Assembly: GCF_036010325.1 (NCBI RefSeq)
Contig: NZ_CP108549.1
Coordinates: 8,866,001 to 8,930,000, forward strand
Length of the DNA stretch: 64,000 bases
DNA from: Streptomyces sp. NBC_01210
Lineage (GTDB): Bacteria; Actinomycetota; Actinomycetes; Streptomycetales; Streptomycetaceae
Direction of reading: 5' to 3'
Shown piece after piece: positions 17,717 through 26,799 of the stretch. Numbering within the stretch: the first letter of the stretch is position 1; every line of letters starts with the position of its first letter. The notes under the pieces are model-generated. The model had not been told where the DNA came from. It saw nothing but the letters and a program-made list of their open reading frames with translations, and made no database searches. A program made the position numbers and the translations under genes.

Positions 17717-18262
17717 ATGGCTTCCATGAGGAACTGCGCTGTCGTCGTGATCGACATGATCAACACCTATGATCATCCCGATGCGGAGCTCCTCCTCCCC
17801 TCTGCCGTGAAGGCTGTCCCGGCGATCGTCCGACTGATCGAGCGTGCCCGGGAGCGCAATGTTCCGGTCATCTACGTCAACGACAACTTCGGTGAGTGGC
17901 GCTCGCATCACGGCGAGATCGTGGAGACGGCTCTCGCCGGTCGGCACGCCGATCTGGTAGAGCCGCTGAGACCTGACGACGACTCCCTCTTCATCGTCAA
18001 AGCGCGACACTCGATCTTCTACGGGACCCCGCTGTCCTACCTGCTCACCCAGTTGGACGTGGGGCACATCATTCTGTGCGGACAGGTCACTGAGCAGTGC
18101 GTGCTCTATTCCGCCCTCGATGCTCACATCCGGCATCTGCAGGTGACCGTGCCGGACGACGCCGTCGCGCACATCCACGCCGATCTGGCCGACGCCGCTC
18201 TGCGGATGATGCAACGCAATATGAACGCCGACATCCGCAGCAGCGAGGACATTGAGTTGTAG
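17717..18262 (+). CDS. Isochorismatase-family cysteine hydrolase
   Basis: A 181-residue protein of the isochorismatase-like hydrolase family. The catalytic triad can be placed at Asp13 (VVIDM), Lys95 (FIVKARHS) and Cys128 (GQVTEQCVL), and the cis-peptide region CGQVTEQCV is typical. ATG at 17717 is preceded by GGAGTGGAACC. Members hydrolyse isochorismate, nicotinamide or other amides, and the substrate is not apparent. It is a monocistronic gene amid stress-related genes. Confidence 0.9.
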   Translation: MASMRNCAVVVIDMINTYDHPDAELLLPSAVKAVPAIVRLIERARERNVPVIYVNDNFGEWRSHHGEIVETALAGRHADLVEPLRPDDDSLFIVKARHSIFYGTPLSYLLTQLDVGHIILCGQVTEQCVLYSALDAHIRHLQVTVPDDAVAHIHADLADAALRMMQRNMNADIRSSEDIEL

Positions 18263-18429
18263 GCAGGCCGCAACCCTTCACAGGCGTGCGTGGAGGATGT
18301 TGCTGGCGGCGGCGGGCGCAGGTGTGGCCGTACCGTCGACCATGTCCCTGGGTGAAACTCTGCACGCTGTCGACGCCCGACCTCAGGCTTCAAGCAGCCT
18401 GGCCGACGCGCCGGAGTGAGGAGCCGAGC

Positions 18430-19217
18430 ATGCTGGACGCGGTGGTCGTCGGAGCAGGTCCCGGACGGTCTGGTAGCGGCGAATCTCCCGGCGGATGCGG
18501 GCTGGAGCGTCGAGGTTCTCGAGGCGCAAAGTGAGTCTGGAGGCGCTGTTCGGAGCGACCTCGGAGTGCACCCGACTATGTGAACGACAGGTTCAGTGCC
18601 TTCTCCCCGCTCGCCGCGGCGCCACCTGTCATCCAGGGCCTGAACCTGCAGGCCGAGGGCTTGCGTTGGGCCCACCCGCCCTCCGTGCCGGCCCATCCCC
18701 TCCCGGACGGGCGCTGTGCCGTCCTCAAGCGGTCACAGGACCGGACCCGCGCAAAGGCTGGACTCCTTCGCCGCCGGGGACGGAGCCGCCTGGTCGCGTA
18801 TGTGCGGCACCTGGGAGCAGATCAGCAGGGATCTCCTCGACGCGCTGTTCACGCCCTTCCCCCCCGCTGAAGGCCGGGGCCCGTCGCGCTCCGGCTGCGT
18901 GGACATCGGTCTGCCTCTGGCGCGGTCTCTCGTGCTGCCCGCCCGGTGGCTCGGCGAGGAGGAATTCCGTGGTGCGGCGTTTGATGCTGGCAGGGAATGC
19001 GCTGCATGCGGATCTGGCTCTGGAGGCCGCAGGCAGTGGCGGCTTCGGATGGCTGCTGTGCATGCTCGGCCAATACCACGGCTTCCCAGTTCCGGCCGGA
19101 GGTGCGGGACAGCTGTCAGCCGCGATGGTCCGTCGCCTCGAACGCCGTGGCGGCACGGTGCGCTGCGGCGAACCTGTGCGCGAAATCGACGTCCGAGGGG
19201 GCCGTGCCATCGGTTAA
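18430..19217 (+). pseudogene. FAD-dependent oxidoreductase (phytoene-dehydrogenase-like), decayed and truncated
   Basis: The start MLDAVVVGAGP is followed by a frameshift near 18462; the correct frame then continues as SVEVLEAQSESGGAVRSDLG and DYVNDRFSAFSPLAAAPPVIQGLNLQAEG-like sequence. At least two more frameshifts occur near 18750 and 18860-18900. The protein ends around the segment MVRRLERRGGTVRCGEPVREID (residue ~260 of ~500), where IS630 material begins. The same family is represented by the intact gene at 2690-4105. Confidence 0.78.
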
Positions 19218-19219
19218 CC

Positions 19220-19640
19220 CGCCGCCCTGCGTATATCTCACGGGCTCAGGGCTACAGGGCTGGATCCACGTGCGAGTGTCGGCTTCGAGGGCTTGCACCG
19301 ATCTGTGGGTGCCGCGGTGGATGAGTTTGTCAGTGAGGTGTCCGAACCATCGCTCGACCCGGTTGATCCAACTGGAACCCGTCGGTGTGAAGTGGACGTG
19401 GAAGCGGGGGCGTCGTCCGAGCCAGGCTTTGATCGCGGGCGCCTTGTGGATGGCCTAGCTGTCGCAGACCAGGTGGACATCGAGTTCGCCCGGCACCGCC
19501 TTGTCTATGTTGACCAGGTTTCTTGAACTCCACGGCCGGGTGGCGGCGGTGAAGGGAACCGATGACGCTTCCGTCTTCGATGTCGAACGCGGCAACAGAC
19601 TGGTCACGCCGTTTCGTTGGAAGGGTAGGTGGTGGTGCGT
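19220..19640 (-). mobile_element. IS630-family transposase, C-terminal fragment
   Basis: The minus strand reads, in pieces, the C-terminal DDE region of an IS630 transposase: SVAAFDIEDGSVIGSLH, LDVHLVCDS, then a stop in place of the usual Asn-Tyr, then AWLGRRPRFHVHFTPTGSSW, VERWFGHLTDKLIHRGTHRSVQALEADTRTWI. Frameshifts occur near 19520 and at the stop near 19458. It abuts the truncated oxidoreductase and shows that an insertion and later deletion removed that gene's 3' half. Confidence 0.75.
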
Positions 19641-19754
19641 GCCGGTGAGCTGATGAAATTCGTCGTCTCATCCGCCAGTCGCGCGTCCTGTCCGTGGTTC
19701 AAGGTGCCACCATTAAAGCCGCGGGTAAATCGCGGACTATTCGGGACGGGAACG

Positions 19755-21467
19755 ATGACGCAGGATCAGCAACAAGCCATGTCTGCCGAATCGGTCACCA
19801 ACAAACGAATTAGTGCCGGCGTCAGGCTCATGGGCTGGCTGACAACCACGGACCACAAGGTCATCGGCAATCTGTACATGGTTACGGCGTTCGGATTCTT
19901 CTTGCTGGCCGGGCTGTTGGCCATGTTGATGCGAACGGAACTCGCCCGCCCCGGTCTGCAGATCGTCAGCGCCCAACAATACAATCAGCTGTTCACCGTG
20001 CACGGCACGGTCATGATGCTGCTGTTCGCCACACCGATGTTCGCCGGTTTCGCCAACGCTGTTATGCCGCTGCAGATCGGCTCGCCAGATGTCGCTTTTC
20101 CCCGCCTCAACGCGCTCACCTACTGGCTGTTTCTCTTCGGCGGGTTGATCGTCGTGTCCGGATTCGTCGTCCCGGGCGGGGCGGCGGCCTTCGGGTGGTT
20201 TGCCTATGCCCCTCTCAACAGTTCCGTGTTCTCGCCTGGCGCCGGCGGTGACCTGTGGGCAATGGGTCTGGTGCTCTCCGGGCTCAGTACGACGCTGGGA
20301 GCCGTGAATTTCGTCGCCACCATCGTGTGCCTGCGTGCGCCAGGAATGACGATGTTCCGCATGCCCATTTTTACATGGAACGTTCTCTTCACGTCGATCC
20401 TGGCGCTGCTGGCCTTTCCAGTGCTCACCGCCGCGCTGCTCGTCCTCGAGGCCGACCGGAAGTTCGGCGCCCATATCTACGACTCCGCCAATGGCGGCGC
20501 GCTGCTCTGGCAGCACCTCTTCTGGTTCTTCGGCCACCCGGAGGTGTATATCGTCGCGTTGCCGTTTTTCGGTGTGGTGAGCGAGATCCTCCCTGTGTTC
20601 AGCCGGAAGCCGCTGTTCGGTTACGTCGGTATGGTCGGTGCCACAATCGGCATCACCATGCTCTCAGCAGTCGTCTGGGCTCATCATATGTTCGCCACGG
20701 GAGCCGTGCTTCTGCCGTTCTTCTCCATGATGTCCTTCGTCATCGCCGTACCGACCGGAGTCAAGTTCTTCAACTGGATCGGCACCATGTGGCACGGCAG
20801 CGTCTCCTTCGAGACGCCCATGCTCTGGTCGCTTGGATTCCTTGTCACCTTCCTGCTCGGTGGCCTCAGTGGAGTGCTGATTGCTTCGCCCCCGATGGAC
20901 TTCCATCTGACTGATTCATACTTCATCGTGGCCCACCTCCACTACGTCCTCTTCGGGACAGTGGTCTTCGCGATGTTCGGCGGGTTCTACTTCTGGTGGC
21001 CGAAGTGGACCGGACGCATGCTCGACGAACGGCTCGGGCGGATCCACTTCTGGACTCTATTCGTCGGATTCCAGACAACTTTCCTGGTCCAGCACTGGCT
21101 CGGCGAGCAAGGTATGCCGCGACGTTACGCCGACTACCTCGCGGCTGACGGTTTCACTCTCCTCAATACAATTTCCTCGATCGGCTCATTTCTCCTGGGC
21201 CTGTCGACACTGCCGTTCCTCTACAACGTGTGGCGTACCCATCACTCCGCACGGAGGGTCGAGGTCGACGACCCGTGGGGATTCGGCCGGTCCCTCGAAT
21301 GGGCGACCTCCTGCCCCCCGCCGCGCCACAACTTTTACGCTCTGCCCCGAGTACGCTCCGATTCCCCGGCGTTCGACCTGAAGTATGGCGCTCTGATGGA
21401 AAAACCGCGCATCGGCCCTGGAGAAAACACGCCGACTGAGGACACGCCGGGGGGCGCGAACGCATGA
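19755..21467 (+). CDS. ctaD: Cytochrome c oxidase subunit I (aa3-type)
   Basis: A 570-residue heme-copper oxidase subunit I with about 12 membrane helices. The expected ligands are present: His83 (heme a), His261 with cross-linked Tyr265 in the HPEVY motif, His310 and His311 (CuB), His394 (heme a3) and His396 (heme a). Start ATG at 19755 gives a normal actinobacterial N terminus; ATG at 19782 is the alternative. It overlaps ctaF by 4 bp. No subunit II, III or heme-biosynthesis genes are nearby, so it is likely a second, accessory copy that uses the main locus subunits. Confidence 0.95.
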   Translation: MTQDQQQAMSAESVTNKRISAGVRLMGWLTTTDHKVIGNLYMVTAFGFFLLAGLLAMLMRTELARPGLQIVSAQQYNQLFTVHGTVMMLLFATPMFAGFANAVMPLQIGSPDVAFPRLNALTYWLFLFGGLIVVSGFVVPGGAAAFGWFAYAPLNSSVFSPGAGGDLWAMGLVLSGLSTTLGAVNFVATIVCLRAPGMTMFRMPIFTWNVLFTSILALLAFPVLTAALLVLEADRKFGAHIYDSANGGALLWQHLFWFFGHPEVYIVALPFFGVVSEILPVFSRKPLFGYVGMVGATIGITMLSAVVWAHHMFATGAVLLPFFSMMSFVIAVPTGVKFFNWIGTMWHGSVSFETPMLWSLGFLVTFLLGGLSGVLIASPPMDFHLTDSYFIVAHLHYVLFGTVVFAMFGGFYFWWPKWTGRMLDERLGRIHFWTLFVGFQTTFLVQHWLGEQGMPRRYADYLAADGFTLLNTISSIGSFLLGLSTLPFLYNVWRTHHSARRVEVDDPWGFGRSLEWATSCPPPRHNFYALPRVRSDSPAFDLKYGALMEKPRIGPGENTPTEDTPGGANA

Positions 21468-21853
21468 AGACGGAGAGCATTGTGTTCGCCGGTGTCGCCG
21501 CATTTTTTCTTCTGACCGACGTTCTCTACGCTGTGTGGTCCAAGGAGCCGGCCGGTACGGCGGCGCTCACCGTCGCCTTCCTGATGGCTTTGCTGGTCTC
21601 GTTCTTCTTCGGGGCGAACTACCGCAGGAAGGGGAGCCGCCCGGAGGACCGCAAGAAGGGATATGTGCAGGAGCGGGCCGGACTGGTCGCGTTCTTCCCC
21701 CCGCACAGTGCCTGGCCAGTGCTGACCGCCGGCGGTGCCGCCTTACTCGCCCTCGGGACGGTGTTCGGACTGTGGCTCCTTCTGATCGGTGTAGGGGTGG
21801 CCCTGGCCGGAGTGTGCGGGATGGCCCTCCAGTACGCCGGGTCTGCAGACTGA
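21464..21853 (+). CDS. ctaF: Cytochrome c oxidase subunit IV (actinobacterial type)
   Basis: A 129-residue membrane protein with four hydrophobic helices (residues ~4-22, ~34-52, ~85-103 and ~106-125) and a polar loop rich in charged residues. This is the layout of actinobacterial CtaF, which stabilises the aa3 oxidase in the bc-aa3 supercomplex. It is coupled to ctaD by an ATGA overlap. It ends 29 bp from the convergent qcrB gene. Confidence 0.9.
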   Translation: MKTESIVFAGVAAFFLLTDVLYAVWSKEPAGTAALTVAFLMALLVSFFFGANYRRKGSRPEDRKKGYVQERAGLVAFFPPHSAWPVLTAGGAALLALGTVFGLWLLLIGVGVALAGVCGMALQYAGSAD

Positions 21854-21882
21854 GGCTTCACACGAGTGGCTCGCCCGGTCTG

Positions 21883-23523
21883 TCAGTCGTGGTGATCGCC
21901 AACCGGGTCCGGCGGAGCCGTCCGTTGCGCGATCTTGGCTCGCTGCTCGTCCGTAGCAGGCAGCTCGACGTAATCGCGGTAGAACCAGACGCTCAGAGCC
22001 GTGTTCAGCCGCCGCCGGCGCGAGACCGGGCCTTCGGCGGGCAGGCTCAGGGGTTCCGGGATGTCCCGCAGCAGCAGACGGTAGCGGGTGGGGGGACTGA
22101 GGGCGCGATGACTTTCGGACAGCTCGCCGTAGGGCGATTGAGTCACCTGTCCGGTTTCCTCTCCCTCGGTCAGCAGGCGCCGGTCGCGCATCTGAAGAGC
22201 GAGACATAGGCGCTTGGTCGCAGCAAACGCCAGCGGGGGAGCAAGTACCAGCGCGATACGCAGAATCCAGGTCATGGTGTTGACCGAAACCCGGAAGGAG
22301 AAGGCGATGACGTCGTTGCCGCCGGCCAGGAGGAGAATCGCGTAGAAGACGATGGCCGCCACGCCGAGTCCAGTGCGGGTCGGGCGATTGCGCGGCCGGT
22401 CGCACAGGTGGTGTTCACGGCGGTCGCCGGTCACCCACTTCTCGAAGAAAGGATAGAGGAACAGCACGGTGAAGACGACGCCGGGCAGCACCACTGCGGG
22501 AATCAAGACATTCCACATGATGGTGTGGCCCGCAAAATTGGTCTCCCAGGGGGGCATGAGTCGCATCGCTCCCTCCAGGAACCCGACGTACCAGTCCGGC
22601 TGGGCGTCACCGGAGACCTGATCGGCGCGGTATGGGCCGTAGGCCCATACGGGGTTGATCTGGGCAAGGGCCCCGAGAAATGTAAGCACGCCGAAGACCA
22701 TGAGGAAGAAGCCGGTGGACTTCGCGGTGAACTGAGGGAACATCGGCTGACCGACGACGTTGCTGTTGGTCTTTCCCTGGGCAGCCCACTGCGTGTGTTT
22801 GAGATAGACGACCAGGATGAGATGAGCAACGATCAGGGCAACAATGAGGCCGGGAACGAGCAAGAGGTGCACGACGTACAGGCGGGGGAGGATGACATGG
22901 CCTGGGAACTCTCCGCCGAAGACGGCCATCTCCAGATTCGTCCCGACGATGGGAACTGAACCGACGATGGTGGCCGCCGTACGCAGACCTGTAGCGGACA
23001 GCAGGTCGTCGGGCAGCGAGTAGCCCGCGAAGCCTTCGAGGAGGGCGAGGAGAAACAGCGTCACGCCCACAATCCAGTTGGCCTCTCGGGGCTTGCGGAA
23101 AGCTCCGGTGAAGAAGACCCGCAGCATGTGAACGGTGATCGCGGCGAGGAACACCAGTGCCGCCCAGTGGTGTACCTGACGGATCAACAGGCCGCCGCGT
23201 ACGTCGAAGCTGATGTCGAGGGTGGAGGAGTAGGCCTGTGTCATGCTCCGCCCCTGCAGCGGCTCGTATGGACCGGTATAGACGCTCTCCACCATGCTCG
23301 GGTCGAAAAAGAGGGTGAGATAGGTACCGGTCAGCAATAGCACCAGGAAGGAGTAGAGAGCCACTTCACCGAGCAGGAAGGACCAGTGGTCGGGGAAGGC
23401 TTTGCGCAATAGCTGCCTGGCCAGTTCGGCGACGGGCAGCCGCCCGTCTACCGCCGTGAACCCGCTGATGGTGGCTTCCCCGGCCCTGGCCTTCAATCGC
23501 GTCCTGCGCTTCTGAAGGGGCAT
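21883..23523 (-). CDS. qcrB: Cytochrome bc1 complex cytochrome b subunit
   Basis: A 546-residue cytochrome b of the actinobacterial QcrB type, with the usual N-terminal heme-binding helices (GGLLIRQVHHWAALVFLAAI followed by TVHMLRVFFTGAFRKPREAN) and the second histidine pair region (VVHLLLVPGLIVALIVAHLIL). The Qo-site PDWY motif is present (QPDWYVGFLEG), and the C-terminal cytosolic extension is normal. ATG at 23523 is chosen over an ATG ten codons upstream. QcrA and QcrC genes are absent here, so this is an orphan copy facing the orphan ctaD-ctaF pair. Confidence 0.95.
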   Translation of the reverse strand: MPLQKRRTRLKARAGEATISGFTAVDGRLPVAELARQLLRKAFPDHWSFLLGEVALYSFLVLLLTGTYLTLFFDPSMVESVYTGPYEPLQGRSMTQAYSSTLDISFDVRGGLLIRQVHHWAALVFLAAITVHMLRVFFTGAFRKPREANWIVGVTLFLLALLEGFAGYSLPDDLLSATGLRTAATIVGSVPIVGTNLEMAVFGGEFPGHVILPRLYVVHLLLVPGLIVALIVAHLILVVYLKHTQWAAQGKTNSNVVGQPMFPQFTAKSTGFFLMVFGVLTFLGALAQINPVWAYGPYRADQVSGDAQPDWYVGFLEGAMRLMPPWETNFAGHTIMWNVLIPAVVLPGVVFTVLFLYPFFEKWVTGDRREHHLCDRPRNRPTRTGLGVAAIVFYAILLLAGGNDVIAFSFRVSVNTMTWILRIALVLAPPLAFAATKRLCLALQMRDRRLLTEGEETGQVTQSPYGELSESHRALSPPTRYRLLLRDIPEPLSLPAEGPVSRRRRLNTALSVWFYRDYVELPATDEQRAKIAQRTAPPDPVGDHHD

Positions 23524-23734
23524 GCACCACTCTCCCGACGATCCCGTGAACATGCGCCATCGAGCGCCGCTTCGCCAGTCATGGATAACCCACGGGCCGC
23601 GGACTCAATCGCTGTCAGCGACAAAGGCCTCACTGCGAGCCCTGGCGAAGAACAGCAGCCCATCGCAGACGTACAGGAGTCGCGTCCATCGAAGCCTTCT
23701 CGGGTGGAAGCCGGGCCTTTAGTTCAGGTCGGGG

Positions 23735-23935
23735 AGGAAACGCGTCCTTGGTTCGGGGACGCGAACATCCTCGCCGCCGGCAGGCGAAGAGGCGAAACGC
23801 CTGCGGAGGGCCGGTACGGTCAGGTGCGTCAACACGGCCCCCGGCATGGTCCCTTGAAACAGGAACCCACTCGAAAGCCCGCCCCGCAACGGCGGGCCAG
23901 TCGGAAATGCCCACCCTTTAGGGAGGCTGTCAATC
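23735..23935 (+). mobile_element. IS200/IS605 (TnpB) right-end remnant with putative omega-RNA
   Basis: The plus strand carries what looks like the 3' end of a TnpB-type element. A fragment reads as the end of a TnpB protein (RRRGETPAEG, then PRHGPLKQEP). It is followed by a perfect hairpin, GCCCGCC at 23877-23883 and GGCGGGC at 23891-23897, and by the CCACCCTTTAGGGAGGCTGTCAA-type right end, with its last part TTTAGGGAGGCTGTCAA at 23918-23934. In Streptomyces elements this segment is the omega-RNA/HEARO region that guides TnpB. The catalytic part of tnpB and the left end are missing. The match is from memory of such ends, not from alignment. Confidence 0.5.
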
Positions 23936-23968
23936 CGAGGCACTCCCCGCTCCGACTCCATCCCTCCC

Positions 23969-24090
23969 TCAGAGGCGGCGCCAGGAGTCGTCATGAAAAT
24001 GGGAGCCGGCCTTGGGTCCCATCCGCAGCATCCCTCCGTCGACCGCCCACGACGCTCCAGTTACATAGGAGGCATCCGGGCTGGCTAAGG
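23969..24090 (-). pseudogene. Short-chain dehydrogenase C-terminal remnant
   Basis: The minus strand encodes the last ~38 residues of an SDR enzyme: LASPDASYVTGASWAVDGG and then MLRMGPKAG, ending at a TGA at 23969. The motif YVTG...VDGG is the C-terminal signature of FabG-like SDRs. The rest was lost where the IS5-type end begins at about 24089. Confidence 0.65.
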
Positions 24091-24306
24091 GCTGTTCCGT
24101 AAGTGATCTTGATGTGTGATGATCTTGGGTTGTGGCTGGTGTGATCACGGCGGAGCCGTCTTGGATGGCCCCGTTCACCGGGCTGAGCCCGCGCGCCTTC
24201 GGCAAGTGTCATCGACCACCTCGGACCGAAGCTCGCGCTCCAGCCACGGCGCTGCCTCCGCAAGGACGCCGTACTGATCGTGGACGGCAAGTACTTCGTC
24301 GGCTGA
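24089..24306 (+). mobile_element. IS5-family element remnant with internal deletion
   Basis: A terminal sequence GGCTGTTCCGTAAGTGATC begins near 24089, followed by the N terminus of an IS5-type transposase (VITAEPSWMAPFTGLSPRAFGK). After ~25 codons the frame jumps to VIDHLGPKLAL, which normally lies ~60 residues further on. A short DGKYFVG stretch then ends the remnant. Its insertion explains the truncated SDR next to it. Confidence 0.6.
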
Positions 24307-24348
24307 CGTGCGCCGGCGGCGAGGAGACGTGGGTCACACGCCCCACCG

Positions 24349-24375
24349 TGTCACAGGGCGACGGGCTACCTCGTC
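24349..24375 (+). promoter_or_regulatory. ECF41-type promoter for the CMD gene
   Basis: TGTCACA at 24349-24355 and CGTC at 24372-24375 are separated by exactly 16 bp. This is the promoter pattern described for ECF41 sigma factors, and it lies 41 bp upstream of the carboxymuconolactone-decarboxylase-like gene, which is followed by an ECF41 sigma gene. The agreement of motif, spacing and context makes this a strong call. Confidence 0.8.
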
Positions 24376-24415
24376 TCAGGGGGTGTAGCCACTGACGACC
24401 ACGGAGGAGCACACG

Positions 24416-24889
24416 ATGGACGCGCGACTGAACTACTTCGCCAGCCCGACCGCCGGCAAGGCCTTCAAGCACTTCATGGCGGCGGGCAAGGCGATCAAGG
24501 AATCCTCCCTGCCGGCCGCGACGCAGGAGCTGGTGGCGCTGCGCGTGAGCCAGATCAATGGCTGCGCAGTCTGCATCGACATGCACACAAAGGAGGCCGC
24601 CGCAGTCGGCGAGACCTCGGTGCGGCTGAACCTGGCGGCGGCGTGGCGGGAGGCCACGGTCTTCACCGAGGCCGAGCGCGCCGCCCTGGAGCTGGCGGAG
24701 CAGGCGACTCGGGTCGCCGACGCGGCCGGCGGTGTGAGCGACGAGGTCTGGGCGCGTGCGGCCGAGCACTACGACGAGGAGCAGCTCACCGCCCTGGCGG
24801 TCCTGGTCTCCTTCATGAACACGGCGAACCGGCTGAATATCATCGCTCAGCAGCCGGCCGGCGACTACGAGGTCGGGCAGTTCCACTGA
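24416..24889 (+). CDS. Carboxymuconolactone decarboxylase (AhpD-like) family protein
   Basis: A 157-residue all-helical CMD/AhpD-like protein. The redox motif Cys50-Ala-Val-Cys53 with His57 (NGCAVCIDMH) is present, so a peroxidase-type or disulfide-reducing activity is more likely than ring-acid decarboxylation. ATG at 24416 follows GGAGGAG. Its promoter matches the ECF41 consensus, and the ECF41 sigma gene lies 137 bp downstream. This pairing of a CMD (COE) protein with an ECF41 factor is the classical arrangement. The sigma factor most likely controls this gene. Confidence 0.93.
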   Translation: MDARLNYFASPTAGKAFKHFMAAGKAIKESSLPAATQELVALRVSQINGCAVCIDMHTKEAAAVGETSVRLNLAAAWREATVFTEAERAALELAEQATRVADAAGGVSDEVWARAAEHYDEEQLTALAVLVSFMNTANRLNIIAQQPAGDYEVGQFH

Positions 24890-24896
24890 ACAGGCC

Positions 24897-24924
24897 CCCG
24901 CCCCTGGCCCAGGCCGGGGGCGGG
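24897..24924 (+). terminator. GC-rich hairpin between CMD and sigma genes
   Basis: CCCGCCCC (24897-24904) pairs with GGGGCGGG (24917-24924) around a 12-base loop, just after the CMD stop. No T-run follows. It may terminate or attenuate the CMD transcript before the sigma gene. Confidence 0.45.
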
Positions 24925-25026
24925 CCGGGGGCGTTGTGCTGTCCCGCCGACGAACCGGATGATCTTCAGAGGATGCCTCGCCGGCGCGAGTCCGGCCGGG
25001 CGGGAGCACTGCAAGGGGGAGTCTGC

Positions 25027-25950
25027 ATGAGCAAGGTCGATGAGTTCGAGGAGCTGCGGCCGCTGCTGTTCTCGATCGCGTACCGGATTCTGGGCAGCGT
25101 GGGTGAGGCGGAGGACGCAGTGCAGGAGGCATGGCTCCGCTTCGACGCCTCGGCGACCCGGCCCGCCTCGGCCAAGGCGTTTCTGTCCGCCACGGTGACG
25201 CGTATCTCGATCGACGTGCTGCGCTCTGCCCGGGTGAGGCGGGAGGAGTATGTCGGACCGTGGTTCCCCGAGCCGCTGCTCAGCGATCCGTACCAGGATC
25301 CGGCACGCTCGGCGGAGCTCGCCGACTCGGTGTCGATGGCGGCGCTGCTGCTCCTGGAACGGCTCAGCCCGCTGGAACGGTCGGTGTTCGTGCTGCGAGA
25401 GGTGTTCGCCTTCGGCTTCGACGAAATCGCCGCGGCGGTGGGGCGGTCGGAGGCGGCGTGCCGGCAACTGCTGGTACGGGCGCGACGTCACATGCGCGCC
25501 GGGCGGCCACGGTTCGAAGCGGACCGTCAGGAGCGGCAGGAACTGGCGGCGCGGTTCTTCGACGCCCTCCGCGAAGGCGATTTCGCCGGCCTGCGGGATC
25601 TTCTCGCCGCCGACGTGTCGATGGTCGGGGACGGCGGCGGCAAGGCCCCGCAGCTGGCCAGGGCCGTCGTCGGCGCCGAGAATGTGGCCCGGCTGCTCAC
25701 CTCCGTCTTCCCCTTGCTGGCCCGGATCGACGTCACGTTCGAGCCGCACGAGGTCAACGGCCGGCCCGGCGCGGTCTTCCGCGACCGGGACGGCAAGGTG
25801 CTCCACGTCCTGGCCATCGAGGTGCTCGACGGGCAGATCCAGACCATCCGCTCGGTGATCAACCCAGACAAGCTTGGCCACCTCGGGCCGGTCGCCGACG
25901 CCTGGGCCGTCGACCGCGAGGTGAAGCAGGCCCGCCGGGAGATGAAGTGA
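25027..25950 (+). CDS. ECF41-family RNA polymerase sigma factor (SigJ-like) with SnoaL-like C-terminal domain
   Basis: A 307-residue sigma factor. Sigma-2 and sigma-4 regions occupy residues 1-165, and residues ~170-290 form a SnoaL/NTF2-like extension. The ECF41 hallmarks are present: the linker motif WFPEPL (79-84), DGGGK (202-206) and NPDKL (279-283). In this group the C-terminal extension senses or tunes activity in place of an anti-sigma factor. ATG at 25027 gives the standard N terminus; the longer frame overlaps the CMD gene and is not supported. The partner CMD gene upstream has the matching promoter. Confidence 0.94.
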   Translation: MSKVDEFEELRPLLFSIAYRILGSVGEAEDAVQEAWLRFDASATRPASAKAFLSATVTRISIDVLRSARVRREEYVGPWFPEPLLSDPYQDPARSAELADSVSMAALLLLERLSPLERSVFVLREVFAFGFDEIAAAVGRSEAACRQLLVRARRHMRAGRPRFEADRQERQELAARFFDALREGDFAGLRDLLAADVSMVGDGGGKAPQLARAVVGAENVARLLTSVFPLLARIDVTFEPHEVNGRPGAVFRDRDGKVLHVLAIEVLDGQIQTIRSVINPDKLGHLGPVADAWAVDREVKQARREMK

Positions 25951-26016
25951 CCTCGGGACCGGCCTGGGCCGGCTCGTTTACCAGCAGCTCATGTCAGTGG
26001 CCAAAGTGGCTATCAC

Positions 26017-26130
26017 CTACCCGGCGAGGTTGTAGCACTGACGGCTGATGCCGTAGTAGCGGCAGGTGGCGGCAACACTGCCGCTCACCTCCTTCACATG
26101 GCGCAGCACTGCCAGCCAGTGCTTGAACGC
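26017..26130 (-). mobile_element. Transposase N-terminal fragment (IS3/IS481-like HTH)
   Basis: A ~35-residue HTH segment reads LAVLRHVKEVSGSVAATCR, then YYGISRQCYN and a stop. This resembles the N-terminal HTH of IS481/IS3-type transposases. It directly abuts the truncated acetyltransferase. Confidence 0.5.
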
Positions 26131-26448
26131 CTTGAGAGCGCACTGTGGGCGGATGCCGACGGGGCGGCGGGATACCTGCACCGCGTGGCCGTGCTCCGAT
26201 GGGCGGCGGGGCTCGGGGCTGGCATTCTCGACTGGGCAGCCAATGCCGCACGGCAACGGGGCGCCAACTACCTGCGGCTGGACTGCGTGACGTCCAATGA
26301 TCGACTGCGTGCCTACTACGAGGCCCATGGCTTCGCGCACCGCGGAGACGTGCCCGTGGGCGGTGCTCCTGGTCAGCGGTTGGAGGACGGTCCCGTCACC
26401 TGGGTCAGCCGCTATGAGCTGGCCTTGCCACGGGCCTGCGCGTCATAG
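26098..26448 (+). pseudogene. GNAT acetyltransferase, N-terminally truncated
   Basis: The last ~100 residues of a GNAT-fold acetyltransferase are intact. The acetyl-CoA binding loop (GYLHRVAV, then GLGAGILDWA) and the later motif RLDCVTSNDRLRAYYEAHGF are clear. The first half of the fold is missing and is replaced by sequence antisense to a transposase fragment, so the ATG at 26098 is probably not a native start. It ends right at the IS5-type fragment. Confidence 0.65.
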
Positions 26449-26760
26449 CCACTCGTTGATGACCGCGACTAGGACGGTGGCCTCATAGCGGACGACGAGC
26501 TTCTCAAAGCGAGTGGCCACCGCCCGGTGCCTCTTGAGGCGGTTGATCCCGCACTCCACCGCGTGGCGCTCGCGGTAGTCGTTCTTGTCGAACTTCGGCG
26601 GCCGGCCGCCGCTCGAGCCGCGCCTCTTGCGGTTGCGGACCTGGTCGGCCTTGTCCGGGATGGTGCAGCAGATCCCGCGCCGGCGCGGGTAGCCGCGGTT
26701 CTTGCGGGAGGCTTACGTCTTGTTGGTGCGCACGTGGTCGGGCCGGGTTTCATTGGCAGG
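26444..26760 (-). mobile_element. IS5-family transposase, C-terminal fragment
   Basis: The minus strand encodes the end of an IS5-type transposase: [54 protein letters not shown] and [21 protein letters not shown], ending with a stop. The catalytic Glu of the [12 protein letters not shown] motif is present. An in-frame TAA sits near 26715, and the N-terminal part is absent. Confidence 0.7.
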
Positions 26761-26799
26761 CGAGCCGACCGCTCACGGATGATCAGGCCTTCGAGGTTC

